In this document: in pieces, positions 8,181-18,749 of the stretch
Numbering within the stretch: the first letter of the stretch is position 1
Layout: each line of letters starts with the position of its first letter
Assembly (NCBI RefSeq): GCF_012843265.1
Contig: NZ_JABAIT010000005.1
Coordinates: 62,001 to 126,000 of the forward strand
Length of the DNA: 64,000 bases
Reading direction: 5' to 3'
Source of the DNA: Bacillus sp. DNRA2
GTDB lineage: Bacteria; Bacillota; Bacilli; Bacillales; Cytobacillaceae
Position numbers and translations under genes: made by a program
The notes under the pieces: model-generated
The model's input: the letters and a program-made list of their open reading frames with translations, nothing else
Database searches by the model: none
What the model was told of the DNA's origin: nothing

Positions 8181-9074
8181 TTATTTTTTCTTTGCCACGA
8201 CAACACCACATTCTTTTTCCAAAGGCTGGATTACGGCTGACATATCAAGATCAGCTAAGCCTTGCTCCATTGCACCTGCAAAGGCATTCTCGGCATGACG
8301 TCCTAAAAACTTAGACATTCCGGTTTCAGCAAACAACTTATTAGCCAGAGCAACATCCTTATGTACATATTTCACTGCGCCACCCGGTGCAAACTCACGC
8401 TCTAAGACAAACCCCTCCATATGGCGGCGCAACATCCGACTATCCCCATAACTTACCGTGAGTAATTGGAATAACTGCTCCGAATCCAAACCCAGTGCGG
8501 TTCCAGCAACCATAGCTTCAGACGCCGCAATCGAGTGGACTGCCACTAAGTATTGGTTAATTAATTTGGCAATGCTACCTGATCCTGATGGCCCCAAATA
8601 TTGAATGGTCTCTCCTAACACGGAGAAAATCGGCTCGATTTTGTCAAAAACAGACTCTTCTCCTCCAACCATAATCGTTAATGTTCCATGTTCAACACCT
8701 TCAGGGCCGCCGCTCACTGGCGCATCCAAAAAGCTGATTCCATTTGCTGCGGCAGCTTCAAAAATCACACGGCTCGTATCCACACCAACTGTCGTAAAGT
8801 CGATACACACTGTATGAGGTTTGGCATTTGCCAATACTCCATTTTCGCTCAAATACACCAATTCAACATCTTGTGGCATCGGCAAGCAGGTACAAATGAC
8901 ATCTGAATGCTGCGTTAGCTCAGCAATCGAGGTGGTCACTTCTGCCCCAAAATCCGCCAAAGCTGCTGCCTTTTCTGGTGTACGATTAAAAACCATCACC
9001 TGATAGCCTTTAGCGAGCAGTCGCTTCACCATGCGACTTCCCATGACTCCTGTCCCAATGAACCCTATCTTCAT
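8181..9074 (-). CDS. garR: 2-hydroxy-3-oxopropionate (tartronate semialdehyde) reductase family
   Basis: A 297-residue member of the beta-hydroxyacid dehydrogenase family. The Rossmann motif GFIGTGVMGSRM is at the N-terminus, the substrate-binding signature DAPVSGGPEGVEHGTL in the middle, and the catalytic Lys region GSGSIAKLINQYL near residue 170. The most likely reaction is NAD(P)H-dependent reduction of tartronate semialdehyde to glycerate; 3-hydroxyisobutyrate dehydrogenase is the main alternative from sequence alone. The adjoining hydroxypyruvate isomerase gene (1 bp upstream, same operon) supports the tartronate reading. Confidence 0.82.
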   Translation of the reverse strand: MKIGFIGTGVMGSRMVKRLLAKGYQVMVFNRTPEKAAALADFGAEVTTSIAELTQHSDVICTCLPMPQDVELVYLSENGVLANAKPHTVCIDFTTVGVDTSRVIFEAAAANGISFLDAPVSGGPEGVEHGTLTIMVGGEESVFDKIEPIFSVLGETIQYLGPSGSGSIAKLINQYLVAVHSIAASEAMVAGTALGLDSEQLFQLLTVSYGDSRMLRRHMEGFVLEREFAPGGAVKYVHKDVALANKLFAETGMSKFLGRHAENAFAGAMEQGLADLDMSAVIQPLEKECGVVVAKKK

Positions 9075-9075
9075 T

Positions 9076-9864
9076 TCACTTTTCCCCTCTCTGATAAAGT
9101 TCTATCCATGAAAAGCTATCTTCACTTTTTCCTAAAGGGATGTATTCCAGACCAATAAACCCGCGATATCCATTATTACAAACTTCCGCTAACACACGCT
9201 GATAATAAATTTCACCAGTATTCGGCTCGTGACGTCCTGGCACATCAGCAACTTGAATATGTTCAATTTTGTCCATGTAATTAGTGAAATTTGCCAACAA
9301 ATTACCTTTTGTTTTTTGAATGTGATAAAAATCAAACTGGAGTTTCACATTCGGCAAATTGATTTCTTCCACTATTTCCACTGCCTCTTTAATATCATTT
9401 AAAAAATAACCTGGCATGTCAAACTGATTAATTGGCTCGATTAGCAGCGTCATTCCATGAGCAGCCAATTGTTCCGCTGCAAAAGTAAGATTTTCGATAT
9501 AGGTTTTTCTTGCTAATGCTGGGTTCATGTCAACTGGTACAATTCCTGCAAGACAATGCAATTTTTTAACTCCAAGTCCTTGAGCGTATTCAATCCCTGT
9601 TGCAACTGACTCCTTAAATTCTGGGATTCGTTCTGGGTAGATTGCCAAGCCCCGTTCACCATTTTCCCAATCACCGGCCGGAATATTAATTAAAACAAGC
9701 GATAGCTGATTCATTTCTAGTTCTTCTCGAATGGTACTTACGGGCACACTATATGGAAATTGACATTCGACAAAATTGAATCCTGCTTGTTTTGCTTTTT
9801 TAAAACGTTCGATAAACGGTACTTCAGTAAAGATCGTTGAGAGATTAACAGCATATTTATTCAT
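9076..9864 (-). CDS. hyi: Hydroxypyruvate isomerase family protein
   Basis: A 262-residue TIM-barrel sugar isomerase. Family motifs: KYAVNLSTIFTEVPF at the start, LLIEPINQFDMPGYFL in the middle with a metal-binding Glu, then LQFDFYHIQ and GEIYYQ, and C-terminal GFIGLEYIPLG. It interconverts hydroxypyruvate and tartronate semialdehyde, feeding the GarR-type reductase downstream. ATG at 9864 is used because GGAGGG lies upstream; an in-frame extension to 10038 runs through the malate synthase terminator and is not protein-like. Glyoxylate carboligase, the usual third member, is not in the window. Confidence 0.85.
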   Translation of the reverse strand: MNKYAVNLSTIFTEVPFIERFKKAKQAGFNFVECQFPYSVPVSTIREELEMNQLSLVLINIPAGDWENGERGLAIYPERIPEFKESVATGIEYAQGLGVKKLHCLAGIVPVDMNPALARKTYIENLTFAAEQLAAHGMTLLIEPINQFDMPGYFLNDIKEAVEIVEEINLPNVKLQFDFYHIQKTKGNLLANFTNYMDKIEHIQVADVPGRHEPNTGEIYYQRVLAEVCNNGYRGFIGLEYIPLGKSEDSFSWIELYQRGEK

Positions 9865-9899
9865 AGTTACCCTCCGAAATATGTATGAAAAAAAATGAA

Positions 9900-9933
9900 C
9901 CAATGTGCTTCGGTGTAAACCTAAGCACATTGG
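9900..9933 (-). terminator. Rho-independent terminator of glcB
   Basis: CCAATGTGCTT paired with AAGCACATTGG plus an inner GGT/ACC pair; on the minus strand it is followed by TTCATTTTTTTTC. It separates glcB from the hyi-garR pair and could act as a partial terminator between them. Confidence 0.85.
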
Positions 9934-9961
9934 CTGCATTATATGTTTATGTGATTTATTC

Positions 9962-12148
9962 TTAGCGAACTTGCTCTGCCAAGAATTTTGCTTTTGCTTC
10001 CTTACGACGTTTGTGTAAAATTGGCTCGGTATAGCCACTTGGTTGTTCGTAGCCTAAGAAAATTAAGTCAGACGCTGCTTGGAACGCAATAGAATTATCA
10101 AAATTATGAGCCATAGGACGGTATAATAAGTCACCTGCGTTTTGTTCGTCAACTACTTTTGCCATCCGTTTTAAAGTTTCAACGACTTGTTCTTTTGTAC
10201 AAATACCGTGGTGTAGCCAGTTCGCAACATGCTGGCTAGATATTCGAAGTGTCGCACGATCTTCCATTAAGCCAATGTCGTTAATATCCGGCACTTTAGA
10301 ACATCCTACACCTTGTTCAACCCAACGAACTACATATCCCAAGATACCTTGACAATTGTTATCCAATTCAGCTTGAATTTCTTCAGGAGACCAGTTAGGA
10401 TTTTTGGCAACTGGGACTTGTAAAATACCATCTGTTAAGTCAGTAGACTCTTTCTTTAACACGTTTTGAATTTCAATTGGATCAACTAAATGGTAATGAG
10501 TTGCATGAAGTGTTGCTGCAGTTGGTGATGGTACCCAAGCTGTGTTGGCACCAGCTTTAAGGTGACCAATTTTTTGAACAAGCATGTCTGCCATTAAATC
10601 TGGCATTGCCCACATTCCTTTACCAATTTGAGCGTTACCTTGCAAACCACAATCAAGTCCAGCAAATACGTTTGATTTTTCATAGGAAGCTAACCATTCA
10701 GATGTTTTCATATCGCCTTTGCGAATCATTGGACCTGCTTCCATTGAAGTATGCATTTCATCACCAGTACGATCAAGGAATCCTGTATTGATGAACGCAA
10801 TTCTTTCCTTCACTTCACGGATACAAGCTTTTAGGTTTAAGGATGTACGGCGCTCTTCATCCATCACACCAATTTTTAATGTATTGCGCTTTAAGCCAAT
10901 TAAGTCTTCAATTCGGCCAAATAATTTATTAGCAAATGCCGCTTCAGCTGAACCATGCATTTTCGGTTTAACGATATATACTGAGCCTTTTGTCGAATTG
11001 CGATACTTGCTGTTTCCAATGATTTCATGTTTAGAAATTAAGCTTGTAATCACGCCATCCAGGATACCTTCAGGAATTTCATTTCCATTTTTATCTAAAA
11101 TGGCATCACTTGTCATTAAATGTCCAACATTACGGATAAACATTAGAGAACGACCAGATAGTGTAATGGTACCGCCTTGAGTTGATTTGTATTGACGATC
11201 AGGGTTCAAAGTACGAATAAGATCTTTAGAACCTTTTGAGAACTTTGCTGAAAGAGTTCCTTTGATCAGTCCTAACCAATTTGTATAAACTTCAACCTTG
11301 TCAACAGCATCTACTGCTGCAACCGAATCCTCGCAGTCCATAATCGTAGTGATGGCAGACTCAAGGATGATATCCTTCACACCTGCTGCATCTGTTTTAC
11401 CGATTGGAGATTCGTGGTCAATTTGAATTTCAATATGCATGCGGTTATTTTTTAATAGAATAGAAGTTGGTTCACTTAATTCTCCAAGATATCCAACGAG
11501 CTTTGATGCTTCCTTCAAACCAACACTTTTTCCGCTTTCAAGTGTAACCGTTAACTCATTATCAATAATCGCATATTTCACCGCTTCTTTGTGGGAACCG
11601 TTAGATAATGGAATGGCTTGATCTAAAAAGTCCTTACCGTAGGCAATGACTTTTGCTCCACGGACTGGATTATAGCCTTTGCCCTTATTGGCACCATCTT
11701 CTTCAGAAATGGCGTCTGTTCCATACAATGCATCATAAAGGCTTCCCCAACGTGCGTTAGCAGCGTTAATAGCATAGCGAGCATTGTTAATTGGAACAAC
11801 GAGTTGTGGTCCACCTTGAAGTGCTACTTCCTCATCGATATTATCTGTGTTAATTTTGAACTCTTCAGGTTTAGGTTCTAAATAACCGATTTCTTGTAAA
11901 AATGATTTGTATTGATTGAAATCATCATTACCTTTATTTTGTAAGTGGAATTGATTAATTCTTTCTTGTAATTCATCACGACGTGCTAATAATGCTTTAT
12001 TCTCCGGTGCAAGTTCATTTATAAGAGCTTCAAAACCAGCCCAAAATGAGCCTTCCTCCACACCAGTTCCAGGAAGAACCTCTTTATTTACAAAATCATA
12101 TAATACGGAAGCTACTTTTAAACTGCCTATTTCTAAATATTTAGTCAT
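9962..12148 (-). CDS. glcB: Malate synthase G
   Basis: A 728-residue monomeric malate synthase of the G type, longer than the ~530-residue A form. It condenses glyoxylate with acetyl-CoA to malate. Family signatures: [20 protein letters not shown], the Mg-binding and catalytic region [29 protein letters not shown] and IKPKMHG-type segment [14 protein letters not shown], then [16 protein letters not shown] and C-terminal [21 protein letters not shown] at 12148 has AAAGGTAGG upstream. Isocitrate lyase is not in the window, so the glyoxylate may come from purine or glycolate breakdown instead of the glyoxylate shunt. Confidence 0.95.
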   Translation of the reverse strand: MTKYLEIGSLKVASVLYDFVNKEVLPGTGVEEGSFWAGFEALINELAPENKALLARRDELQERINQFHLQNKGNDDFNQYKSFLQEIGYLEPKPEEFKINTDNIDEEVALQGGPQLVVPINNARYAINAANARWGSLYDALYGTDAISEEDGANKGKGYNPVRGAKVIAYGKDFLDQAIPLSNGSHKEAVKYAIIDNELTVTLESGKSVGLKEASKLVGYLGELSEPTSILLKNNRMHIEIQIDHESPIGKTDAAGVKDIILESAITTIMDCEDSVAAVDAVDKVEVYTNWLGLIKGTLSAKFSKGSKDLIRTLNPDRQYKSTQGGTITLSGRSLMFIRNVGHLMTSDAILDKNGNEIPEGILDGVITSLISKHEIIGNSKYRNSTKGSVYIVKPKMHGSAEAAFANKLFGRIEDLIGLKRNTLKIGVMDEERRTSLNLKACIREVKERIAFINTGFLDRTGDEMHTSMEAGPMIRKGDMKTSEWLASYEKSNVFAGLDCGLQGNAQIGKGMWAMPDLMADMLVQKIGHLKAGANTAWVPSPTAATLHATHYHLVDPIEIQNVLKKESTDLTDGILQVPVAKNPNWSPEEIQAELDNNCQGILGYVVRWVEQGVGCSKVPDINDIGLMEDRATLRISSQHVANWLHHGICTKEQVVETLKRMAKVVDEQNAGDLLYRPMAHNFDNSIAFQAASDLIFLGYEQPSGYTEPILHKRRKEAKAKFLAEQVR

Positions 12149-12471
12149 GAACTATTTCCTACCTTTCAAAGTTAAAAAAATTAAAATGTAAGCCTAGTTG
12201 ATTAAAGAAGGTTCAGACAAGTAATGGTTACTCCCTTGCAGATTTTGTGTTTTTTTACTCCTAAAAAAAATCTTCTATTTTCTACATTCTTTTATAATTC
12301 TCTCTATAAATCTGGATTCCTTCCTGTTATAAAACAACCTTACCAATTTAATAAATATTGTAACAGAGAAAGATACACAATTAAAGACATTCTTGGTTAA
12401 TTTTTTAAATTTTCCCATTGTTTAAAAAAATAGAGACCATTCTGGTTTTAAGCCAGAACGGTCTCATTAAG
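12149..12471. other. 323-bp intergenic region upstream of glcB
   Basis: AT-rich leader and promoter region of glcB, with no ORF or RNA gene seen. Its distal end (12433-12465) is the terminator of the helicase gene, listed separately. Confidence 0.6.
12433..12465 (-). terminator. Rho-independent terminator of the Suv3-like helicase gene
   Basis: GAGACCATTCTGG paired with CCAGAACGGTCTC (one G-T pair), 7-nt loop, and TATTTTTTT downstream on the minus strand. Confidence 0.9.
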
Positions 12472-15039
12472 CTAAAATTTATCATATTCCCGACGATATC
12501 GGGATGAATGACAAGAATCACATATCGGAAACGAAAAATCCAATGGCAAATTTCGGCCACATCGCTTACATTTATTTTTATATGTTTTAATTTCCGATTT
12601 CAAATGTTCATGAACGTCATCACTAATCTCTTCTCTCACCCGCTCCCAATAATGGGCTTCAGTGCGCTGCTCGAGACGATATAAAAACAAAAGATGCAGC
12701 CCTAAAGCTTTATAGGTTAGTTCAAGTTCTTCAAGATTTCTCTTTTTGATATTGGGCTCGGGAAGCTCATACCCTTCCAATATCGCATAAATAGTTCGAC
12801 GCCATTGCTGCCTTAATTCGACTTCTTTTGATGAAAAAGGGAGATGCAAGAATCCGTATAAATCTTTTAGTGACAAACGGGCTTCAATCTCTGTACCTTG
12901 AACCATTTGGTACAGTTCACGTTCTTCCGTTAGGCTCGCTTTTTTTGTCCCCTTAGGGCTTTTAAACTTATCCCAAAGTTCAAAGAAGGTACCCAGATCA
13001 TGATAATATTTCTGAAATCGCTCAAATACGGCATTTGTAGGAGCAATCGCAAAAGATTGGACAGGTTCATCCTCATTAGCCAAGAGCTTCTTCATCGTTC
13101 CGATTTCAGTGGAAAAGGCAACCTTTCCAATATCGTAGATTCCCTTACGCCCTGCCCGTCCGGCAATTTGCTTCACTTCTTGCGAGGTTAGCCGTCTCCG
13201 TCTTGTTCCGTCAAATTTTTCATTTTCTAAAAACACAATGCGCCGTATTGGTAAATTCAAGCCCATACCAATCGCATCAGTTGAAACAATTGTCGTTGTT
13301 TCACCGTCATTGAAACGTTGGATTTGCTTTTTTCGGGTTTCAGGCGGCATACTTCCGTAAATCATGCTAACTTTATGTTTCATAGATTGCAGCCTGGCTG
13401 CTGTTTCCAGAACCTTTCGGCGCGAAAAACAAACGAGCGCATCACCTTTTTTTGTATGAGACAAATTAAACTCGCGACTTTCTACCTCAAGCGGAATTTC
13501 ACGACTGTAATCATGAATCTCCAAACTTGACTCTCCTAAAAGTTCAAGCAGCATTTCTTTAATATTTCGACTACCAATAATATGAACCTCTTTGGCGTTT
13601 GCTTTCGTTATCGCTTTATACCATGAGTAGCCTCGGTCCTTATCAGCGAGCATTTGAGCTTCATCAATGACTATACAATCGTAAAATTCTTTTTCATAAA
13701 ACATTTCAACGGTACAAGATACATGTGATGCACCTGGAGTAAATTTTTCTTCCTCACCTGTTTTGAGCGAGCACGGGACCCCTTCTGCATTAAGTTTATC
13801 GTACACTTCAAGCGCGAGTAGCCTTAATGGTGCTAAATATAAACCGCTATCTGCCTGTTTCATTCTGCGTAGTGCCTGATGGGTTTTTCCTGTATTCGTT
13901 TCACCAATATGGAGCACAAAATGAATATTGCCTCCAATACTCGGTCGGTATTCACTGCCAAATACCTCTTCAATAATGCGAGCTTCTTCTTCTTCCTTAC
14001 GCTTCATTTCTGCAAGCTCTGCTTCCTGACGCTGATCACGTGTCTTGCAGTCCTGTTTAAAAAGGCTTAAGTGAACATCTTCGTCAAATGGAACATCAGC
14101 AAGCTTTACTAAATCTACAACATACTCTTCGGCAATTTCTTCGGTATAATCATAGCTAAGCTCAAGTATTAATTCGGAAATGAGCTTACGTAACGCTGAA
14201 TCTGAGAGTGGTTTATCAAAGACACCCTCATAAAGCTCCTTAAGGTTCGGTATCCTTTGAAAAATAAAGCCAGGAGCGATTTCAAATAAATGTTGGGTAA
14301 TCAAAGTTTCATACAGATTATTATAGGTTTCATATTCATAATAGACTCGGCCTCGTTCAAGACTTTCATGGATTGCCCCAGTCAATTCTTCAAATAAATC
14401 ACTCATTAACCGAAAATCTGAAGGGCTAAGCAATTCATCTGTTTCAATGATTTTTTCGAGTTGATAGGATTTTTTAATCCCAAACTTTGGATTTCGCTCA
14501 AAATCCTTCATGATTTGTTTCGCAACATAATATCGAATGTATAAATATAACACTTCATATTGGCTTTGGAACAGCTGTTCTACCTTCTCTGAAATCGATG
14601 TAACAACGCCCATCTTCTCAGTTGCGATTCGTTCTTCCGCCAATCGAACTTCATGCTTCATTCTGGCCTGTTCAAATTGTTCTAGCCAAGCATCATTGTG
14701 ATTGTAAAACACACTATCAAGCCATGTGACGATATCAAACGGCTGATAATCACGGATCTCGTTGCGGAATAATTGATTGATGAGCTTCCGATCAACCCCT
14801 TCGACTTGAAAACCTTTTTCTGTTAAGAAAGCCTTTTTCTCCTTTTTGTTGATGGCATTAGTCGCTTTATTAATCCAAATATTAATCCAGAGCTGATCTA
14901 AATAGTGGGCTCGCTCGTTACGGTAATGTTCATAATGAACTGGTTCGGGCTTATTTTCCAAATAATGTTCAATATCCTCGAACACCTTTTTCTTTGTATG
15001 CTCAACAGCAAATGGATAAATCGTGTCCAACGTTTTCAT
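12472..15039 (-). CDS. Suv3-like DEAD/DEAH-box RNA helicase with C-terminal zinc ribbon
   Basis: An 855-residue superfamily 2 helicase. Residues 1-360 form a long helical N-terminal region. The ATPase core follows: Walker A GETNTGKTHQAL near residue 378, Walker B D-E-A-Q near 459, SAT-like GSRNIKEMLLELL, and motif VI QIAGRAGRKGIYD. The Suv3 C-terminal region follows, then a zinc ribbon C-x2-C-x13-C-x2-C (CKRCGRN and CDSCHSS) in the last 35 residues. It resembles the mitochondrial degradosome helicase Suv3 and its Bacillus homologues, so ATP-driven RNA unwinding in decay or processing is the likely role; the partner nuclease is not in the window. AAGGAG precedes the ATG. Confidence 0.85.
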   Translation of the reverse strand: MKTLDTIYPFAVEHTKKKVFEDIEHYLENKPEPVHYEHYRNERAHYLDQLWINIWINKATNAINKKEKKAFLTEKGFQVEGVDRKLINQLFRNEIRDYQPFDIVTWLDSVFYNHNDAWLEQFEQARMKHEVRLAEERIATEKMGVVTSISEKVEQLFQSQYEVLYLYIRYYVAKQIMKDFERNPKFGIKKSYQLEKIIETDELLSPSDFRLMSDLFEELTGAIHESLERGRVYYEYETYNNLYETLITQHLFEIAPGFIFQRIPNLKELYEGVFDKPLSDSALRKLISELILELSYDYTEEIAEEYVVDLVKLADVPFDEDVHLSLFKQDCKTRDQRQEAELAEMKRKEEEEARIIEEVFGSEYRPSIGGNIHFVLHIGETNTGKTHQALRRMKQADSGLYLAPLRLLALEVYDKLNAEGVPCSLKTGEEEKFTPGASHVSCTVEMFYEKEFYDCIVIDEAQMLADKDRGYSWYKAITKANAKEVHIIGSRNIKEMLLELLGESSLEIHDYSREIPLEVESREFNLSHTKKGDALVCFSRRKVLETAARLQSMKHKVSMIYGSMPPETRKKQIQRFNDGETTTIVSTDAIGMGLNLPIRRIVFLENEKFDGTRRRRLTSQEVKQIAGRAGRKGIYDIGKVAFSTEIGTMKKLLANEDEPVQSFAIAPTNAVFERFQKYYHDLGTFFELWDKFKSPKGTKKASLTEERELYQMVQGTEIEARLSLKDLYGFLHLPFSSKEVELRQQWRRTIYAILEGYELPEPNIKKRNLEELELTYKALGLHLLFLYRLEQRTEAHYWERVREEISDDVHEHLKSEIKTYKNKCKRCGRNLPLDFSFPICDSCHSSRYRREYDKF

Positions 15040-15147
15040 TTATTGCTCCTTTTTTATGGGTCATTTGTTAGCCGAAAACTGCCATTATTAATAATAGTCT
15101 GTACTATTTTCCTATAAAAAGAATGAACATTCAATTGATTTACAAAA

Positions 15148-15177
15148 AGCCCACTACACTTAGTAGTGTAGTGGGCT
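15148..15177 (-). terminator. Rho-independent terminator of the nadBCA operon
   Basis: AGCCCACTACACT paired with AGTGTAGTGGGCT, 4-nt loop, TTTTT on the minus-strand side. It lies 25 bp past the nadA stop. Confidence 0.9.
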
Positions 15178-15202
15178 CAAGTTTAGATTTAAAGACCAAA
15201 AA

Positions 15203-16309
15203 TTACGCTAAATCGAGCATGCGTTGTAAGGCTAGTTTTGCATCTTTGGCAATTTCAGTATCAACTTTAATGATGTTTTGACTAGCGCTACCAGTGATAA
15301 TTTGATCTAAATTCCACGCTAAATGTGGCAAATCGATACGATTCATCGTTAAGCATGGACACATATGAGGATTTAATGAAACAATATGGCGATCTGGATA
15401 TTGTTTGATAATCCGTTTGACTAGGTTCATTTCCGTACCAATTGCCCACTGAGAGCCTGGTTCTGATTGCTTAATTCGGTCAATAATGTAGTTGGTAGAA
15501 CCAGCATAATCTGATAGGGCTACAACTTCGTGACGACATTCTGGGTGAACAATGATGTTCATTTCTGGATAGTCAGTTCTAACTTGTTTAATATTTTCAA
15601 CTGTAAAGTTTTCGTGGACTGAGCAATGCCCTTTCCAAAGAATCACTTTTATCTTATCCGTTTCCACTTGAGCTTCAAGGGTGTTCGTAATTGGATCCCA
15701 AACAGCCATTTCCTCTAGCTTTATTCCAAGGTTATAGGCTGTGTTTCGGCCTAAGTGCTGATCGGGTAGAAATACTAAGCGCTGCTTTTGTTCTAATGCC
15801 CATTTCACCATCTTTTCAGCATTCCCAGAAGTAACCGTCGCACCGTTATATCTGCCGACAAAAGCTTTAATTGCAGCAGTTGAGTTCACATAGGTTAATG
15901 GAAGCATGGTATCACCAAACAACGATGTTAATTCAGTCCAAGCACGTTCAGTTTGAAAAATATCGGCCATATCTGCCATCGAGCAACCTGCCCGCATATC
16001 TGGCAAATAAACAGTTTGATTTTCAGTTGTTAATATATCGGCGGTTTCCGCCATGAAATGTACACCACAGAAAACAATCGCTTCAGCATCTTTATTTTTC
16101 GCAGAAATTTGTGCAAGTTTTAATGAATCCCCGGTTGCATCTGAAAATTGAATCACTTCATCTTTTTGGTAATGATGACCTGGTATAAATAGTTTTTTTC
16201 CTAATTTAGCCTTGATTTCTCTTACTTTTTCTTCTAATTCTTCTTGTTTCATATTGCGATAGATTTCGGGAATAGAAGTTGTTTTCACAAGAGTATCAAA
16301 TATGTTCAT
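15203..16309 (-). CDS. nadA: Quinolinate synthase A
   Basis: A 368-residue [4Fe-4S] enzyme that condenses iminoaspartate with dihydroxyacetone phosphate to quinolinate in de novo NAD synthesis. The three cluster cysteines are identifiable near residues 109 (DMRAGCSM), 229 (WKGHCSVH) and 319 (NPHMCPCL). Family motifs [24 protein letters not shown] and TSGNA are present. The start at 16309 has AAAGGGGG upstream and gives the same length as I recall for B. subtilis NadA; longer in-frame extensions lack a signal. It is the last gene of nadB-nadC-nadA, 25 bp after nadC. Confidence 0.95.
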   Translation of the reverse strand: MNIFDTLVKTTSIPEIYRNMKQEELEEKVREIKAKLGKKLFIPGHHYQKDEVIQFSDATGDSLKLAQISAKNKDAEAIVFCGVHFMAETADILTTENQTVYLPDMRAGCSMADMADIFQTERAWTELTSLFGDTMLPLTYVNSTAAIKAFVGRYNGATVTSGNAEKMVKWALEQKQRLVFLPDQHLGRNTAYNLGIKLEEMAVWDPITNTLEAQVETDKIKVILWKGHCSVHENFTVENIKQVRTDYPEMNIIVHPECRHEVVALSDYAGSTNYIIDRIKQSEPGSQWAIGTEMNLVKRIIKQYPDRHIVSLNPHMCPCLTMNRIDLPHLAWNLDQIITGSASQNIIKVDTEIAKDAKLALQRMLDLA

Positions 16310-16334
16310 CGTAATATCCCCCTTTAATCGTATA

Positions 16335-17177
16335 TCAGCATGCGGCAATTGATACTTTAACACTAATATCAACAGCTTTAGCAGAGTGTGTCAGGAAGCC
16401 TAGTGAAATATAATCTACACCTGTTTCACTGTATGAAGCAATATTTTCCATCGTTATACCTCCGGATGCTTCAGTAATAATCGTATCAGGTACGATTTTG
16501 ATCCATTCTGTAATCTCCTGAGGTGTGCGATTATCGAACATAATGACATCAGCACCTGCATTGATTGCTTCTCTTACCTGTTCAAGTGTTTCAGTTTCCA
16601 CTTCAATTTTAACCATATGACCGAGTCCCGCGCGCGCTTTCGTAACAGCTTCTGTAATGGAGCCTGCAAATGTAATATGGTTATCCTTAATCATCACTCC
16701 ATCGTATAATCCAATCCGATGGTTAAAGCCCCCACCAATTCGAACTGCATATTTTTCCAACATTCTTAATCCTGGAGTAGTTTTACGCGTATCACATATG
16801 CGAGTATGTGAGCTGTTTAATTGGGAAACGGCCCTTTTGGTCATTGTTGCAACTCCGCACATTCTTTGCACTAGATTTAACACGACCCTTTCACCGGTCA
16901 ACAAATCAGCAATTTTTCCAGTTACCTTGGCTAAAATATCACCTTTATTAAATGGCATCCCATCGTGGACAAATTGCTCAACTTGATTTTCTTTACTTAA
17001 TATTTCGAAGCCTACCGAAATGACTTCCTCACCACAGAAAAGTCCATCCTCTTTGGCAATGAAAGATATTTCGCCACGTTCAACATTTCCAAAGATAAGA
17101 TCCGTTGAAATATCTCGTTCTCCGATATCCTCAACAAAAAACTGCTCTAGCATGGACCGTAGCTTTATTTTGTTCAT
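16335..17177 (-). CDS. nadC: Nicotinate-nucleotide pyrophosphorylase (carboxylating)
   Basis: A 280-residue quinolinate phosphoribosyltransferase converting quinolinate and PRPP to nicotinate mononucleotide with loss of CO2. Signatures: N-terminal [31 protein letters not shown], the substrate-binding [16 protein letters not shown] and [20 protein letters not shown], and [13 protein letters not shown] at 17177 has TAGGAG upstream and starts 47 nt inside the end of nadB, so translation of the two is probably coupled. Confidence 0.95.
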   Translation of the reverse strand: MNKIKLRSMLEQFFVEDIGERDISTDLIFGNVERGEISFIAKEDGLFCGEEVISVGFEILSKENQVEQFVHDGMPFNKGDILAKVTGKIADLLTGERVVLNLVQRMCGVATMTKRAVSQLNSSHTRICDTRKTTPGLRMLEKYAVRIGGGFNHRIGLYDGVMIKDNHITFAGSITEAVTKARAGLGHMVKIEVETETLEQVREAINAGADVIMFDNRTPQEITEWIKIVPDTIITEASGGITMENIASYSETGVDYISLGFLTHSAKAVDISVKVSIAAC

Positions 17178-18723
17178 GTGCTCCTATTCTCCCCTTAGTA
17201 TAATGATAGATTACTTGATGATTTTGCCAATTTATATTTTCAGTTGGATAATCCAATCGATAATGTCCGCCACGACTTTCAGTTCTTTCCAATGCAGCAT
17301 CTGTGATCATTAAAGCAATTACAATCGCTAATATACTTTGAATTTCTGAAATGGATAAGTTATCAAATGACGGAAATTCTTGATCAAGGTGCAAATAGCG
17401 TTCGAGCCATGATTTATGTTTAACTAATGCATGCTTTGTTCGGACAATCCCGACATTCTCCATCATTCTCTCTCTTAATTCGTTGAAATTAGGAACAGTA
17501 ACTGGGGTATGATTAGACCGCTCTAAAAAAACATCATTTTCAAGCTTTTCCATTGGTAATGCAGAATTAAGATACTTCGCCAAACGCTTACCGAAATATA
17601 AACCTTCTAGCAGTGAATTACTTGCAAGTCGATTGGCACCATGAAGACCCGTACAAGCTGCTTCGCCAATTGCATAAAGACCACTAATATTGGTTTTACC
17701 ATTTAAATCTACCCTAATCCCACCCATTAAAAAATGGCTTCCAGGTGCTACTGGAATGTGACCATCTTTCGGATTAATACCGCTCGATACACAAATCTCG
17801 GTAATAGAAGGAAACTTTGCTTCAAAATCATCAATTGAAGATATATCTAGAAAAATTTCTTCACCTTTATGGATATAATCATATATTGTTTGTGAAACAA
17901 CATGGCGTGGTGCTAAATCCTTTAATGGATGAACTCCTTCCATGATGAGTTTTCCATTTTTTGTGACTAACTTAGCCCCTTGTCCGCGAACTGCTTCTGA
18001 AATTAATCCTTTAACTTCACCATTTTTAATCAACATGGTTGGATGGAATTGGATAAACTCCATATCCGCAATTTCTGCACCCGCCAAATAGGCCATTGCA
18101 ATTCCATCACCCGTTACGTTCGGACTACCAGCAGATAGACTGTAGACATAGCTGCAACCACCCGTCGCAATCACAACATGATCCGCAAAATAATAATGAA
18201 TATTGCCTGTTTCGTCTTTAGCCTTTACACCCACGCACTGGTTCTTTTCATTTATTAATAATTCATAAGCAAACATATTTTCTGCGATCGAGATGTTTCT
18301 AGGTAATGTAGCAACTAAGAAGTCAATCACATTTTTCCCCGTTGCATCCCCACCGGAATGGACAATTCGATAGTGGCTATGGGCTCCCTCCATACCTAGC
18401 TTTAACTGTCCAGACAAATCTTGATCAAATGGACAACCCGCTTCATGCAATTCATGAATTAACTGCGATGCATCACTTGTAATTTTATCAACCACATCTT
18501 TATTATTATGAAAACGCCCAGCTTCCATTGTATCATCACTATGAAGGGAATAATGGTCGTCAGCACCAATCGAGGCTGCAATTCCTCCTTGGGCTAATGA
18601 TGAGTTACTAGCCTTTACATCCGACTTTGTGAGCATTATCACATTCTTTTTCGTGCTAATATGGTGCGCTAATTGCAACGCAGCAATTCCGCTTCCAATA
18701 ACAATAATGTCAGCCTTTTTCAA
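17131..18723 (-). CDS. nadB: L-aspartate oxidase
   Basis: A 530-residue FAD enzyme that oxidises L-aspartate to iminoaspartate, first step of NAD synthesis. Signatures: N-terminal dinucleotide fold ADIIVIGSGIAALQLA, SSLAQGGIAAS, HSGGDATGKNV, QFHPTML and C-terminal RLASNSLLEGLYFGKRLA. The TTG at 18723 is chosen: GGAGGGG lies about 7 nt upstream and the product begins MKKADIIVIG, as expected. The in-frame extension to 18762 would run into the operator region. First gene of the operon, divergent from the NifS-like gene. Confidence 0.93.
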   Translation of the reverse strand: MKKADIIVIGSGIAALQLAHHISTKKNVIMLTKSDVKASNSSLAQGGIAASIGADDHYSLHSDDTMEAGRFHNNKDVVDKITSDASQLIHELHEAGCPFDQDLSGQLKLGMEGAHSHYRIVHSGGDATGKNVIDFLVATLPRNISIAENMFAYELLINEKNQCVGVKAKDETGNIHYYFADHVVIATGGCSYVYSLSAGSPNVTGDGIAMAYLAGAEIADMEFIQFHPTMLIKNGEVKGLISEAVRGQGAKLVTKNGKLIMEGVHPLKDLAPRHVVSQTIYDYIHKGEEIFLDISSIDDFEAKFPSITEICVSSGINPKDGHIPVAPGSHFLMGGIRVDLNGKTNISGLYAIGEAACTGLHGANRLASNSLLEGLYFGKRLAKYLNSALPMEKLENDVFLERSNHTPVTVPNFNELRERMMENVGIVRTKHALVKHKSWLERYLHLDQEFPSFDNLSISEIQSILAIVIALMITDAALERTESRGGHYRLDYPTENINWQNHQVIYHYTKGRIGAHEQNKATVHARAVFC

Positions 18724-18749
18724 GACTAAATCCCCTCCTGGACGATTCA

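Noticed and set aside
10719-11180. A 153-codon plus-strand frame in glcB
   Set aside because: Antisense shadow of a clear malate synthase G gene.
16657-16986. A 109-codon plus-strand frame in nadC
   Set aside because: Antisense shadow of nadC with no start signal.
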